Source: Bathynomus jamesi (Eukaryota; Arthropoda; Malacostraca; Isopoda; Cirolanidae). Taken from it: a stretch of DNA of 64,000 nucleotides. Where the stretch lies: positions 467,001 through 531,000 of the forward strand of contig JAJOZX010001735.1 in assembly GCA_023014485.1 (NCBI GenBank). Direction: 5' to 3'. The position numbers were made by a program, and so were the translations under genes. The notes under the pieces were generated by a model. It worked only from the letters and a program-made list of their open reading frames with translations. It was not told the origin of the DNA and ran no database searches. Below, piece after piece: positions 53,010-64,000 of this stretch (position 1 is its first letter; every line of letters starts with the position of its first letter).

Positions 53010-54460
53010 TATTGAAAACTTTAATTTATATTTGGAGATATGAATGCAAATCGCCAAAGAAGATTTCGCAAAGGGAAGAATGATCGGAATGCGAGAAGCG
53101 GAAAAATCAGTTTCAGAAGCTAATGGAGAATTAGGAGTACAAAGGTCAGTTAGCTGTGTATCCAGGGCCGTAGCTTGGGCACTGCCAGGGGTGGCTGAGC
53201 TTCCCCTGGAAAATTTTGAGCCTCCCCTTGAGAAAGAAAGCACGAAAACAATCAATATGGATATTCTTTTAAGAAATTTTAATGAACAGAAAAACAGAAA
53301 GTTGCAACTGTTTCGAAGTAATTTTAATTTTTTTATTAGTGTACTCAAGTACTGTATTTTGTTTTTAAATTTGGAAGCAATGTTTCTGTTGTTGTTGTTT
53401 ATTTTTCAATAACTTAATATTAGAATCGAATAACAAAGAAAAATTACCGCAATGTATTATATTATTTTGTAATTATTACCCATTTTGTATTTTGTATTGT
53501 ATCTAAGTCATGTTTCGGTTGTTTAAACTTTCTACGTTCTAACACGTTGTTTACCAAATAGTTTTACAATTATAATTCAGTTTTGTAATTGTCTAATTGA
53601 CCTGGTCCAATAAATGCGTATATATAAAATTTTAACTTTAACATGCGGTTTATGTTTACAAAGAATTCCCTATATTATCCGTACTATGTAGCCTCCCCTA
53701 TATTACCAGTAGCCTCCCCTGTGTATATCGATGGTTTGAGAGATGTAAGTGGAAGAAACTCTTTAGGATTTGCATGGGACTGGCTCTAAAAGGAAAATAA
53801 CCGCAAGAACGGAAAACAATTGGGGATTAAGCGAGGAATAACTCCTTTACGAACGCCATTGAAATTAAGGACAACTTTCACTTGTTACAGTTACGCGAAT
53901 ATGGAATTACTGTATCATCGAATTCCCACATGCGAATAAAATTTAACGAAATACACAGTCTCTTTTAAACTCTGCCCAACACTACGTTAATGATGACGTA
54001 CGTAGATTTTTGTAACCGTTCTTTTTACGATGAAAAGACCTTTCGCTCAACAAATCACGGCAAAGTTCAGTGTTGGTATATCGATAACATTCGATCCTTT
54101 CGAGAAACATTCTCGAGACATTCCACGAGAAGTGGAGACGTGTCTCTAATTCTTTGGCTTGAATGAGAGTCTTCGAGTAAGAAAAATACCGATGACAGCA
54201 GCAAGCTTTACATCAGATCAGTATATTGGGATCATTGAAGATGTGATGCTGCCATCAGTCAGAACCATGACACTGCCATATCTGGAACGTATAATAATTA
54301 CCCATGGCAGGTGTTTAGTTCATTTCATATTAGTTCTGGAACAATCTTTAAATGATCTGTTAGCATGGCCAAACAGAGCATGCGACTTGAATCCAATCGA
54401 AAATCTTTGGGGGCATAATGGTTATTGAATGGCAAATAAGGATGGAAATGACAACTAATG
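53010..54460 (+). pseudogene. Decayed Tc1-like transposase, split by a hAT MITE
   Basis: The N-terminal helix-turn-helix is visible at about 53044-53150 (DFAKGRMIGMREAEKSVSEA, NGELGVQRSV). The frame is then cut by the inserted element 53163-53721. Further remnants follow: a FERYKWKK-like piece after 53730, FTSDQYIGIIEDVMLPSV near 54210, and RACDLNPIENLWG near 54390, matching the Tc1 motif DLNPIENLWG around the last catalytic residue. Multiple stops and frame changes occur. The enzyme is not functional. Confidence 0.75.
53163..53721. mobile_element. hAT-type non-autonomous element in the Tc1 relic
   Basis: Starts CAGGGCCGTAGCTTGGGC and ends AGCCTCCCCTG. Flanking 8-mers TGTGTATC and TGTATATC match at seven of eight, consistent with hAT. 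The inverted repeats are short. The interior has AGCTTCCCCTGG and AGCCTCCCC repeats and no transposase. The open frame spanning it is a chance fusion with the Tc1 start. Confidence 0.7.
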
Positions 54461-54894
54461 ATCTTAATCCACATTCTATTAAGGTGTGGAAAATAAGTTT
54501 GTTTTTATTCTGTATTTCCATAATTGGGTACTATAAACTGTTCTCTTTTCCGAAGATATGCTACTTAACTTATTACCCTTTGCCTTCACTATGTTGGACG
54601 AAGGACTTAAAACGAAACAACCAACCAAACCTTTACCTAAAAGTCTAAATCTCAGCAAAATGACACACAAAAGTTGAAACTTTAATTTGAGTGTAAGTAA
54701 ATTGAATGTGAGGAGAAAAACACGTGACGTTAAATCTGCACGGCAGATAAAATGCTTGTATCCATGAAAGCAAAATCAGAACAAAAGGTTGGAAAATAAC
54801 ATAAACCAATAATAAAAAATAAATAGAAGGAAATAAAATTATAAGAAATAAATAAAATAAAATATTAAAATAAAAATAAACAAAGTAATTTAGC

Positions 54895-54942
<48 letters not shown>

Positions 54943-55187
54943 TATGAAGAAGAAAATTTTTATCATGAGTGAAATAAAGAAATTTTTCTGCCTGATACCG
55001 GCACATAAATACGTCAAAAGGTCTCGCATTACAAAGCTATTTGGGTAAATGAGACAAAACTGATTTCGTCTCAAGTCCAATTACTTTAGCTTTAATTGAG
55101 AAAAATGGAAGGAAAAAAGGAAAATTTTTGAAAAGTAAACAAGATGAAAGAAAGAAAAACAACAACAAAAACTGGAAATAGAAATGT

Positions 55188-55225
<38 letters not shown>

Positions 55226-55239
55226 GTATATTAGGGTTG
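54461..55239. other. Spacer with (CT)n microsatellite
   Basis: A CT run covers about 54897-54938 and a CA run about 55201-55224. The rest is AT-rich with no credible gene. Confidence 0.6.
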
Positions 55240-55750
55240 GGTACTTGTAGGTTATCTCCCCCCCCCCACCAATTTTGACAGAATATTTTCGTTGAAACTA
55301 ACGAAAATATCACCGACTTAACCTAACTAATTATGAAGGGCGTACAGTTGATCTATTAGTAAATAGTAAATACTATTCCAGAAACAAACAATGTTATAAT
55401 TAATAATAGATCAACGTACGCCCTTCATAATTGGTTAGGTTAAGTCGTGATATTTTCGTTAGTTTTAACGAAAATATTCTGTCAAAATTGGTGGTGGTGG
55501 TGGGGGGGGGAAGATAACCTACAAGCAGAGCTGGGCATTTGCGGTATATTTTGCGGTACTGCGGTACTTGCGGTACCACCGCACTACCACCCCGGGCCCC
55601 CATACGCAGTACCGCAAAGGATCGCTGAAAGTACTGCAGTACCGCTACCGCATTCAAATTTCCGCGTACCGGTTTGGTACCGGTTTGGTAGTGCAGCAGT
55701 ACCGCAGTACCGCAATATGCCGCAAGTGCCCAGCTCTGCCTACAAGTACC
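55240..55750. mobile_element. GGTACTT-type hairpin, interrupted copy
   Basis: The left end GGTACTTGTAGGTTATCT and right end AACCTACAAG...GTACC are inverted. The core has CTAACGAAAATATCACCGAC and TTAACCTAACTAATT with GTACGCCCTTCATAATTGG on the other arm, related to the MITE-A core. The hAT MITE at 55526-55738 sits inside its right end. Confidence 0.8.
55526..55738. mobile_element. hAT-type MITE, second copy, with 8-bp target duplication
   Basis: The ends CAGAGCTGGGCATTTGCGG and complement match 11974-12175. It is flanked by the perfect duplication CCTACAAG (55518-55525 and 55739-55746). Because CCTACAAG belongs to the host hairpin's right end, the order of insertion is clear. Confidence 0.92.
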
Positions 55751-56807
55751 TAGGGTTGTTCACAAAACATAAAACAATATTGTTTTAAGTGTTAGTCTTA
55801 CCCTTTCATTGGGTATCACTGGTCAAAAAAAAAAAAAATCACACAAATTCTTAATCCATTTGAAAAATATTTAGAGGTACCTCAACGACTATAAAATATT
55901 ATCCCTTAAGTAGAAGTGAGTATCATAAAAGCCAGTTGGTCGTTGTTGTCTAGTTTCAGTTAAGGTATCCATTATAGGAAATTTCTTTGAATTAGCAAGT
56001 AAGTTTCTATTTTCTTCAATTACTTGGAGGAAAACTGCTTCTGTTATTCACCCTTTGTCAAGATCCGATTGAGTTCTTTGTTCAGTGCTTCTTCCCTTAC
56101 AGTACATTCATTTATAACTTTAAGAGCAATGACTCTTTGCTTTGCTATTTATATGATTGTAGGTCTTCTTCCAAGACGCTATCTTCTAGCTCTTGTAAAG
56201 AAAACAGAGTATTTGACTTTGATGTCGCTAAGTTGTTCACTGGCATCAAACGAACGTCTTTTACAAATTTACCTTCCAACCTTTTCAAGCTTTTGGATTT
56301 TTCATTTGTTTCTGTAGTCCTTCCATCATTTTACTACGTCTGTAGTTCTTAAAAAAAAAAAAACTTCAGACCCACAAGTTCCTCATTGAGAAACCAAAGG
56401 TGTCTTTTCATTTCCTTTTGACAACTTTCTAACTTCTTCAGAAAGGTGAGGTCGTTCATAGGTGTTGTTGTAGGGGAAGGAACACTAAATCATACTTTCA
56501 TGTACTGTACAATAATGCAGAAAATGTACTGAATTCTAGCAAAGTTTTTTCTTAATGAAAAGTAAGCTTGAACTGCTTCCTTTTAAAAAAGGTACATTTT
56601 CAATGTATAAATAAATCTTGCCATCCATCTTGCGTGGATTTCAACGAACAGGGTGAACAAGATGAAGGTGGACGGATATTGTTGGTAGTGTGGCTGGTAT
56701 ATACATAAACATTCAATTAAGTTATAAGTACTAAGTTATAGGCCGATAACTAAGTACTAAGTGTCATTTTCATAATAAAATTTAAATTCACCACATGAGG
56801 TTTCAGT
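55751..56807. other. Intergenic DNA, possibly decayed coding relic
   Basis: On the minus strand around 56350-56020 there are broken stretches (DASEQLSDIKVKYSVFFTRA) that look once-coding but match no family I can name. Poly-A runs occur near 55827 and 56350. No intact gene. Confidence 0.35.
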
Positions 56808-57009
56808 GGATCACCTAAAGATCAGGGCCCCTAGCCTTCGTTAATTAGCCTTGTAAGGCTAACTAACGAAAATATCACGGCTTAACCTAACCATTCGACA
56901 AGGGTGTACAGTTGACTAACGATTGGTTAGGTTAAGTCGTGATATTTTCGTTACTTAGCCTTATAAGGCTAACTAAAGAAGGCTGGGGGCCCTGATCTTC
57001 AGGTGATCC
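56808..57009. mobile_element. MITE-A copy 7
   Basis: The ends GGATCACCTAAAGATCAGGG and complement bound 202 bp. Like copy 5, its centre has the flipped order (AAGGGTGTACAGTTGAC then AACGATTGGTTAGG). Confidence 0.88.
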
Positions 57010-57228
57010 GTTTCACTGAGTACCACAATAGGTGAGACTTACATACAAATAGTACATAAGTAAGTCACAAATGAAAAAAATACACTATAGTTTATAATTT
57101 TACTCTTTAAGTTCGCAAAGTTTTAAAAAATATATTAAATTGTTATATAATGACAAACATGGCTAAGGGCATAAGCTAGAAATTCTCTTCGCCGAAGGGG
57201 AATAAATTGAATAACTTAATATACTAAA
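57010..57228. other. Short spacer
   Basis: Nothing recognised. Confidence 0.4.
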
Positions 57229-57319
57229 TTAACCCTTAACCGGTTAGGTGTGGCCTAAGAGACCACGTGACAACATTTCGCGTGATCTCCTAGACCGCGC
57301 CTCACCGGTTAAGGGTTAA
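57229..57319. mobile_element. piggyBac-like MITE, uninterrupted copy (91 bp)
   Basis: TTAA at both ends encloses CCCTTAACCGGTTAGGTG and its complement, with an inner pair AGAGACCACGTGAC / GTGATCTCCTAG. This is the intact version of the element that forms the outer shell at 43289-52243. Confidence 0.75.
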
Positions 57320-57451
57320 ATTCATGGTAGAAGGCCTCTTTGCCCACGGCCTACTTTAGGGACTAAAACTTCTGAATCCAAATTAAGCTGAATTTACTGA
57401 ATTATCGGATAAGGCTCACTCAGTCAATCTGAATAATCTGAATAATCCGAA

Positions 57452-57826
57452 GGGTGCTACTGTAGTATGCGGTCTACCATTAAGTTTCTACTGTAGTATG
57501 CGGTCTACCGTTCAAAATATTTAAAAGGAATTGAAAGTGAATTGAAAGGAATTATAATTTAATTTACACAATTAAGGAATTATTAAAGAAGTTAAACATA
57601 CTACTACCGCATACTTAACGGTAGACCGCATACTACAGTACGCCCTTGATGATTGGTTAGGTTAAGTCTGATATTTTCGTTAGTTTTAACGAAAATATCA
57701 CGACTTAACCTAACCAATCGTCAAGGGCGTACAATTAACCTAATAATAAAATAATAAGAAGATAAGAAGCTATAATTAAAAGGTAGACCGCCGAATCGTA
57801 GGTAGACCGCATACTACAGTAGCACC
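57452..57826. mobile_element. Fold-back element containing a MITE-A-like hairpin
   Basis: The ends GGTGCTACTGTAGTATGCGG and complement flank 375 bp. The subterminal motif GTAGTATGCGGTCTACC is repeated twice in each arm. Inside the right half lies a hairpin (57637-57732) with CGCCCTTGATGATTGGTTAG and AACGAAAATATCACGACTTA arms related to MITE-A, apparently a nested insertion. Confidence 0.75.
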
Positions 57827-58495
57827 ATCCGAAGAATCATAAGACTCCTAATGATACTCTCTCCTTTTCGCGTTGCACCTTTTTTGTAGTTGTCTCGAGG
57901 ACATCTCTTACCAGTTGTCATGATGCATCCATTCAGCTTGTCTTTTCTGTCTCTGGTTACGATTAAACTGTAACTAGAGACACATCTTAAGTTTTCTATT
58001 TTACAATTTATAATTAACTATAACTGATACAAATTATTCATTTACCTATATTAGCCTATTATTTTAATAGTAATTACTCACAATTAGAATTAATGAGTTA
58101 AATTGACATGACAATTATATCTTACATGACATCTGTCTCACGCGTTCCCGCGCCCTAAAAGAAACATGACGTCACCTTGTAGAGGTGCGCTATTGGTTGA
58201 TTTAATGGTGTCCTATAAAGAAATGTGTTGTCAATATGAATGAAGGAGCGTGACTGACCGCAAAGTACTCGCACGATATAAGTTGGCGCTGCGCATGAGC
58301 ATAATAATACCAAGTGTTGCGTACTGAAGAACGGCGCAGTCACGTGCCACCCCTTGAATAGAGGTGAGGTCCCGTAATCCTGCGCGAGGTGCACGAATGA
58401 AATTGGAACGTGTGACGTCACGAGTTACAATAAACAATTTTTCTAATTTTTCTCAAAGTTTACGTTATGTTCATTTTTATATTACTTTCCAATTT
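57827..58495. other. Intergenic DNA
   Basis: AT-rich to about 58135, then a GC-richer block to 58430. Two overlapping minus-strand frames there (58437-58155) have no recognisable domain. No RNA gene was seen. Confidence 0.4.
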
Positions 58496-58499
58496 TTTA

Positions 58500-59560
58500 A
58501 TCCCAACACATGGTGAAAAGCTCCTGGAGCATTCAAATGTACTTTTGTGGGAGGTATTCTTTTAAGAAAATCAAAATTAGTTTCAAAAACTCTTTATAGT
58601 CAGCTTCTGTAGTCAGATTTATAGTCAGATTTTCTGATATCACTGTTGTTTTTGCAAAAGCAATGGCTTTGTCTTTCAGTTCCTTAAAAACTTAGTTTCC
58701 ACTTATCTGAGATTTTCCTGATCTAAAGTCTCCAATGTTCCTGAAGTCTTTTAATAAGGGAATAACAGTTTCATGAATTTGCGCTTGAGAATTGAGCATG
58801 CTCCACTATGAACACCAGTGTTGCTTGCAATGGTGTCAAAACACATTCCTTTAACAAGATGTTTGATGTTTCAGTCAGAGTATCTTTTTGATAAATATTG
58901 CTGTTGTTTCTTCTGTTCCGCTTGCAAGTTTAGGTACACCGGACAATTTTTCTATTCCCACTCCTGTTACCAACACAGGGAGTCGATTGACTATCTTTAC
59001 TTCCAGTGACATCACTTATCAATTTTTTATTCCAGTGCATCACTAGTGTGACATTGGGATTAGAGTTTTGCTGAAACAATTGCCGGTTCTTCATTCTTGC
59101 TGTGTGAATTGAGCTTCTCGAAATTGTAAGATCTCCAATATTATGGCCCCAACTATGGGCTGTTGCAGCAATCGCAAAAGTAGCTTCATTGTCAGTCAGT
59201 TTTGTTCTGTCCAAAACTTATGTTAGGTCTGAGGATAATATGTTTGTTCTTTTCTGTTTTCTGAGAGATTTTACTTTTCCATTTGAAGTTCAAATTCCTC
59301 ATTTAAACTACTTGTAGATTTAGAGTTTGAAGAACTATTGGAATTAAATTGACTTTTCCAAATGCATCTTTTTTTTCTAAACATTCTTTCTTTTTTTTTT
59401 TTTTTTTTCAAAATCTGTTGTTCTATTTTAGCGAGTGTTTTGTCAATGGATGACATGTATTCTTTTCTACCAGCACGTTGGCAGAAAAAAAATTTACCTG
59501 TCTTCCACAGTCTTAATTATTTGCAAAGCATTTTCATGGACTGAATGAAATGTTTTCTTT
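58500..59560 (-). pseudogene. Decayed ORF of an unplaced repetitive family
   Basis: The minus-strand sequence is broken into at least three frames but reads in a consistent order. A Lys-rich segment lies near 59456-59271 (SSIDKTLAKIEQQI). Next is DRTKLTDNEATFAIAATAHS with WGHNIGDLTISRSSIH (59214 on), then NVTLVMHWNKKLISDVTGS. A further frame runs LPVLVTGVGIEKLSGVPKLA (about 58985-58920). I have seen similar ORFs as multi-copy, uncharacterised proteins in arthropod genomes and suspect a transposon origin, but I cannot name the family. Confidence 0.45.
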
Positions 59561-61079
59561 TTATGCAGGAAAGAGGGGTCAACCAAGGGCGACGCCCCCA
59601 AAAACACCCCCAATAGAAAGAGAAGAAGAGAGCCAAAATACAAAACAAAATTTCTATTTTTAATCCATTTTTTTTAGCTTTGAAAAGATTGTGTTATTGT
59701 GTAAATGCACGTATGTGTAGTGAGGAATAGAGGGAGCAGTGTGTGTTTGAGAACACACTAGACTGCTCGCAGGGTATATGAGACACGTGAAAAGATCATC
59801 TAAAGAGGATAGTGACAGGACAAACGGGAGTTCCAGCACTCCCTGTCTCCTGCTTAATTCCCCCCTTCCACACAGGAATACTTCCCTGGCCAGTTGGTGT
59901 CTACAATCTCCTCCTCTAAAGCTTCAGTATAATCCGCAAAATCTTGTTCTTTCTCTTTTTGAGTTTTACTTTACCTATTTTTGGTTTACTTTTTCATGTT
60001 CTTTTAATTATTCACCAGTTTTTCAAGTTTGTTGATCACATTGTATTGGTGAGCGGTTGGTATTCTAGTTTTGTCCAAAACAAGTTTGTGATGATAGAAG
60101 AAATCACACTATACTCGTTTTGTTGACGAGCACCTTTGTTTTATTTAAAGTAGCTTGCCTAATCAGTCAAACATACCTTACATACCTCCTTGTTAACTTT
60201 GACATTTTAATGATACGTAAATCTGTAGAAGATGCGTCAAACAATCAAAAAATACTTAGGTTCTCCTCACTCTGTGAAAGGTAACGCAAAATTGATTAAA
60301 ACATGACAAGTGATAAACTTTTCGACAGTAATGATGAATCAATATTGTGCAGAAATGGTGACTCAACATTGCATATTACTGTCATAAGGAGGAAAATTTA
60401 AAGTAGCTGAGTTACTCCTAAATATTGTTTGACCCTTTACGGGCCACCGAGTCCATATGGATCCATAATAGTGTTTTGTACATAAATATTATAATTTTGC
60501 CCATTAACTCCAATTTAAGGCCACTTGTCACTTGTCCTGGAACTTTATTGCTAAGTTCGCAGCTCTGGAAAGCGTTTTGTGACTTATCTATTTTCCCTGC
60601 AGCTCTTTTTTTGTGAACGAGGCAGCGTTGGTCTAACAGCAACAACGTGAGCGCTACACAAAATATTATTCTCCAAGGTAAATACACGTAATTTTATGGT
60701 TGCAGAAATAAATGTTATAAGAAAGGTCCATTCAGAGTCATATACAGTCATTTAGAATCATGGCCAATTTAATACCAAACCCTTAGCTACAACTTTATTT
60801 ATTTTTGTAAAAAACATGTTTAAGGCTTTCATTTGTCTTTGAATCTTGTGAAAATATTTTATTTCCTAATTCGTATTTAAATCAAGCTTCAAAGGGTTAA
60901 AAATATGTTGAAATTTTGCATGGAATTTTGCATTTTTTCTTTAATGGTAATCAAATAAAATGGTGACTTTAAAATGTTTTTAATCAAAATTTTTTTTTTT
61001 TTTTTTGGAGAATACAGAATGTCGTAAACGGGAAAAGATTACTAATGAAATTTGGTGTTCTTTTTTATGTTAATTGCTG
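59561..61079. other. Intergenic DNA, no gene recognised
   Basis: 59570-59645 (GAAGAAGAGAGCCAAAAT) matches 28265-28340, a dispersed repeat. Other frames (59778-60035, 60687-60418) have no known domain. A poly-T run is near 60990. Confidence 0.45.
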
Positions 61080-62755
61080 AGAGAAGAGAGCTGAAAAATC
61101 AGCCACTTGGTACAGTTGATACGCCTGATGCCTGGAACACGTCTCAGCAGACCAGAGATACCCAAACCAGAGGTTTGAGGTTTGGTACCAGTTTTTCGAT
61201 CATTTTCCACATGTAGATTACGGTGTACCTCTCTCTTCTTCTTTCCAGGGAGTACAAATTTAGTTTACCTAGTCTTTCCCAGTAGTTGAGCTCTTTGCAG
61301 CCATCAATCTTTGCTGTGAAATGCCTCTGAGTTTCTTCTAGTCTATTAGTTTCTTTTTTTTTTATATGGGGACGTCAAGACTGAGCAGTATTCAAGTCTT
61401 GGTATAATTAGACTAAATTAGTGTTTTTAGCATGGGAAACATTACTGTCGTGTCCTTCTTTTGAACGTTCTTAGTACCTGTCCCGCGACTCTTTTTGCTC
61501 TGTTTATCGCTATCTGATTTTGTGTTTCGAATTTCGCATCATTGGTTATTATTACCCCCAAATCGATCGCTTTCGTGCTTCTCTGAATTTCTTTTCTATC
61601 TGGAGCATAATATGCAGTCTGTTTAAGTTCTTCTTTCCTACCATATCTCAAGAGCTGAAATTTCTCGGCGTTAAATGTCATGTTATTGTCTTCTGACCAT
61701 TTGTATATATTGTTCGTGTCCCTCTGCAAGGCCTCCACTTCATTTGCATCGCTGATTTTTCTGCTGATCTTTGTATCGTCTACAAAGGCTGTTACTATAC
61801 TGTCTATGTCTGTTAGCATGATAATGAACAGGAGTGGGGCCAGTACTGTACCTTGTGGTACTGAGCTGCGTACTTCCGATTCTGATGATGATATACCTTG
61901 AATTTTGACGACCTGCAGACGTTTTCTGAGGAAGTTGTAGATCCATTTTCCCACTTTGCCTGTTATTCCCATATATTTAATTTTATGTGCTATTATTTCA
62001 TGATCACATTTGTCGAAAGCTTTAGCAAAATCCGTGTATATGACATCGTAGTTGTCATTGCCTTCCAGTGCATCAAGGATATTGTTGTAGTGTTCTATTA
62101 GTTGTGATAGGCATGATCTGCCTGATCGGAATCCGTGCTGATTTTCATTGAATCTTTCCAGTGTCTCCAAGAAATCATAACTTTTCTCTCTAACTATTCT
62201 TTCAAATACTTTGGTGAGGTGGGACGTCAATGACCTGGTCTATAGTTCTTTGCTTGAGATCTGTCCCCTCCTTTATATATAAGGACAATGTTTGCTCGTT
62301 TCAAGATGCTCGGTATTTCTCCAGTGTCTTGGGATCTTCTCCGTATCCAGTATAAAGGTGGTGTAGCTATTTCATTTTTACAGTTTTTAATCAATAGTGC
62401 GTTCCATTTGTCCGGACCTGCAGCTGAATGTGGTTTCATTTCTCCTATAGCTCTCGCTACAACTTCTGGGGTAAAATCAAAGTCTGTTATACACTCTTCT
62501 TACAATTTCTCTTTAAAGAATGCATCTATGTCAGGTATCGCTTTGTCACTTTTTGGGGTACTAAAAACTGATTCATACTGGGCTCTCAATGTTTCAGATA
62601 TTTCTTTTGGATCGTCGGTTAGTTCATTATTTCTCTTCCTAAAGGGCCCAATAGCGGTGCGCGTTTTTGTTTTCCTTTTGGCATAGTTGTAGAAGTATTT
62701 TGGATTTTCCTTTATTGCTTCTACCGCCTTTTCCTCTTCCCTCTCTGTATGGTCC
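61080..62755 (-). pseudogene. Second, decayed LINE of the same lineage (5'-truncated)
   Basis: Minus strand, in order: linker remnants (62755-62500: YFYNYAKRKTKTRTAIGPF, ELTDDPKEISETLR), then AAGPDKWNALLIKNC...NYRP (62439-62227). Reverse transcriptase follows (62230-61442) with NENQHGFRSGRSCLSQLIEH, VIYTDFAKAFDKCDHEIIAH, VPQGTVLAPLLF and AFVDDTK. Residual C-terminal coding continues to about 61130 (SLERRRERYT). It is clearly related to the LINE at 43690-52085 but diverged. Frame breaks near 61440, 62230 and 62500 and absence of the endonuclease show it is dead. Confidence 0.85.
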
Positions 62756-62761
62756 TTAATC

Positions 62762-62885
62762 AGTAACATCAACATCAAAATAACATCAATAATCAAAGTA
62801 ACACCAGTAACATCAACATGAAAGTAACATCAATAATCAAAGTAACACCAGTAATATCAACATCAAAGTAACGTCAATAATAATA
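62762..62885. repeat. Tandem repeat of CATCAA-type units
   Basis: About three copies of a ~45-bp unit (AACATCAACATCAAA, then AGTAACACCAGTAA) directly abut the truncated 5' end of the LINE relic. Confidence 0.8.
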
Positions 62886-63639
62886 ACAATTTTGGATGAA
62901 AAAGTTATTTCACTGTTTTATTATACGAGTCCACCATTCTGGTTCCACGACACTCAGTCCAACCACCACGCAACCCGATCTAAGACTAGAGTCAGTTCCG
63001 TTAAAGCAGAATGCAGTATAAGAGAATCATTAAAGTTACTGAAATAGAATAAACAAGTGAACCATTACTCAGTATCAGATATCACAAATATTATTATAAA
63101 CAAAACAGAAATAATTATTCCACGCATTACATGCGTTAATAAATAACCATAAAAACAACAAAACAACAAAAAAAAACCACGTTTAATTAACCGCTTCTGC
63201 TTTGCATCAAATAAAGTAATCCTTAAAATATAACTACTTTAGTTAGTTGGTAAATGTATTTTGTTGATTTTATTTTGTTATAACAAGAAAAATCATATCT
63301 TTAAGACAACAGTATATATATATATATATATATATATTGAATTAATCCTCTATACCTAATCTTGATTTCAGAGGACTAAATTTACTTAAAACAAAAAAAG
63401 AAGTATGATAACTATGATTAGCTGTGGGCATGACGTATTCAAGGCATCCCGTTCATTCCTCGGATATCTTTTAATTAAAAGGAAACGTCATTGGATGAAA
63501 TTTTTCAACAAATTTTAAAGATCTGGTTTTTAAAACATGTCTCTAAATGTCCCTAAATGTCCCTAAATAATGCATGTTCGTTCGTACTATTTTTCTTCGT
63601 AGCAATTTTCTATTACAATTTATAGTTTTTTATGAAAAT
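62886..63639. other. AT-rich intergenic DNA
   Basis: A TA run lies near 63313-63338. No gene recognised. Confidence 0.45.
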
Positions 63640-63785
63640 TCGTTTTTCTGTATCCACCCGAGGAGGATGCCAGTGGGCGTCGAAACTGTTGTGGAAATAA
63701 ACTCTGTCTATTAGAGTGGGTTTTTATTTTCATATTTTGACCTTCACGTAGAAAAAAGTGAAGTTTTTTGCATTTATTACAGTTT
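63640..63785 (+). repeat. Dispersed element end with stem-loop motif
   Basis: 63658-63685 reads CCGAGGA, G, a GATGCC/GGCGTC stem with AGTG loop, then GAAAC. The next ~90 bp (GTGGAAATAAACTCTGTCTA...) match 40799-40885. It looks like the end of a dispersed retroelement. Confidence 0.5.
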
Positions 63786-64000
63786 TTTGTAGTATTTACG
63801 TGTATTTTTCATAATATTTACAAAAAGTGTTCGAGGAATTCTGTCGGTAACTCATTTTTATGTTACTGCGATAACGTTTACTTTGTTATAAAGCAATTAC
63901 ACTCTTATATGTATTTAACATATGCATAATTAACGTATGACGAGAGGGTGAGCTTCGTTTTAATGAGTGGAATACCAGGTAGGGGCCTACTACAAATCGA
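63786..64000. other. Terminal spacer
   Basis: Nothing recognised up to the window edge. Confidence 0.4.

Noticed and set aside
53044..53412. 122-codon open frame as a fusion gene
   Set aside because: The first ~38 residues are a Tc1 helix-turn-helix and the rest is the inserted hAT-type element; the fusion is accidental.

Overview
This is a eukaryotic nuclear window. It is AT-rich and dense in long TA, CT/GA and CA/GT microsatellites, and almost every coding trace is a transposable element. The one clear host gene is an Msx/muscle-segment-homeobox (msh/Drop-type) gene on the minus strand. TTAGG/CCTAA-type motifs (the arthropod telomeric unit) recur inside many repeats. A short-intron msh gene, Ty3/gypsy, Tc1/mariner, hAT and piggyBac-like elements, tRNA- and 5S-derived SINEs and extreme microsatellite density fit an arthropod, most likely a crustacean such as a decapod. 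The species call is inference.

Layout. 1-14.2 kb: repeat-rich intergenic DNA with a deleted mariner element (1722-2418), palindromic MITEs, fold-back elements and one hAT MITE with a perfect 8-bp target duplication (11974-12175). 14.3-16.0 kb: the msh gene, in two coding exons (15980-15362 and 14780-14290) with a 581-bp intron that carries an antisense SINE. 16-19 kb: its upstream DNA, then microsatellites. 19.3-20.9 kb: a complete mariner-type transposon with 124-bp inverted repeats and an open 354-codon transposase. 21-31.3 kb: tRNA-derived and 5S-rRNA-derived SINEs, fold-backs, minisatellites and an ~800-bp nested inverted repeat. 31-38 kb: mostly unrecognised sequence with one fold-back that has tandem repeats in its arms.

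38.1-52.6 kb is almost wall-to-wall transposons. It holds a hAT transposon inside a palindrome, a MITE-A copy, a minisatellite, a 5S SINE, a hAT MITE, a mariner copy, and then a four-level nest: a piggyBac-like MITE (TTAA ends) contains a hAT-type element, which contains a CR1/jockey-like LINE, which contains a 5.1-kb Ty3/gypsy element. 53-64 kb holds a broken Tc1 element split by a hAT MITE, further MITEs, a decayed ORF of unknown family and a second decayed LINE.

The most repeated unit is a ~203-bp perfect-hairpin MITE ('MITE-A', seven copies) whose arms contain CCTAACCTAACC. The two gypsy LTRs differ only by small indels and the element's reading frame is broken only by apparent one-base losses. 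Some frameshifts here may therefore be assembly errors rather than decay. The elements do not form a pathway together; the biology is a developmental regulator embedded in a recently active transposon landscape.
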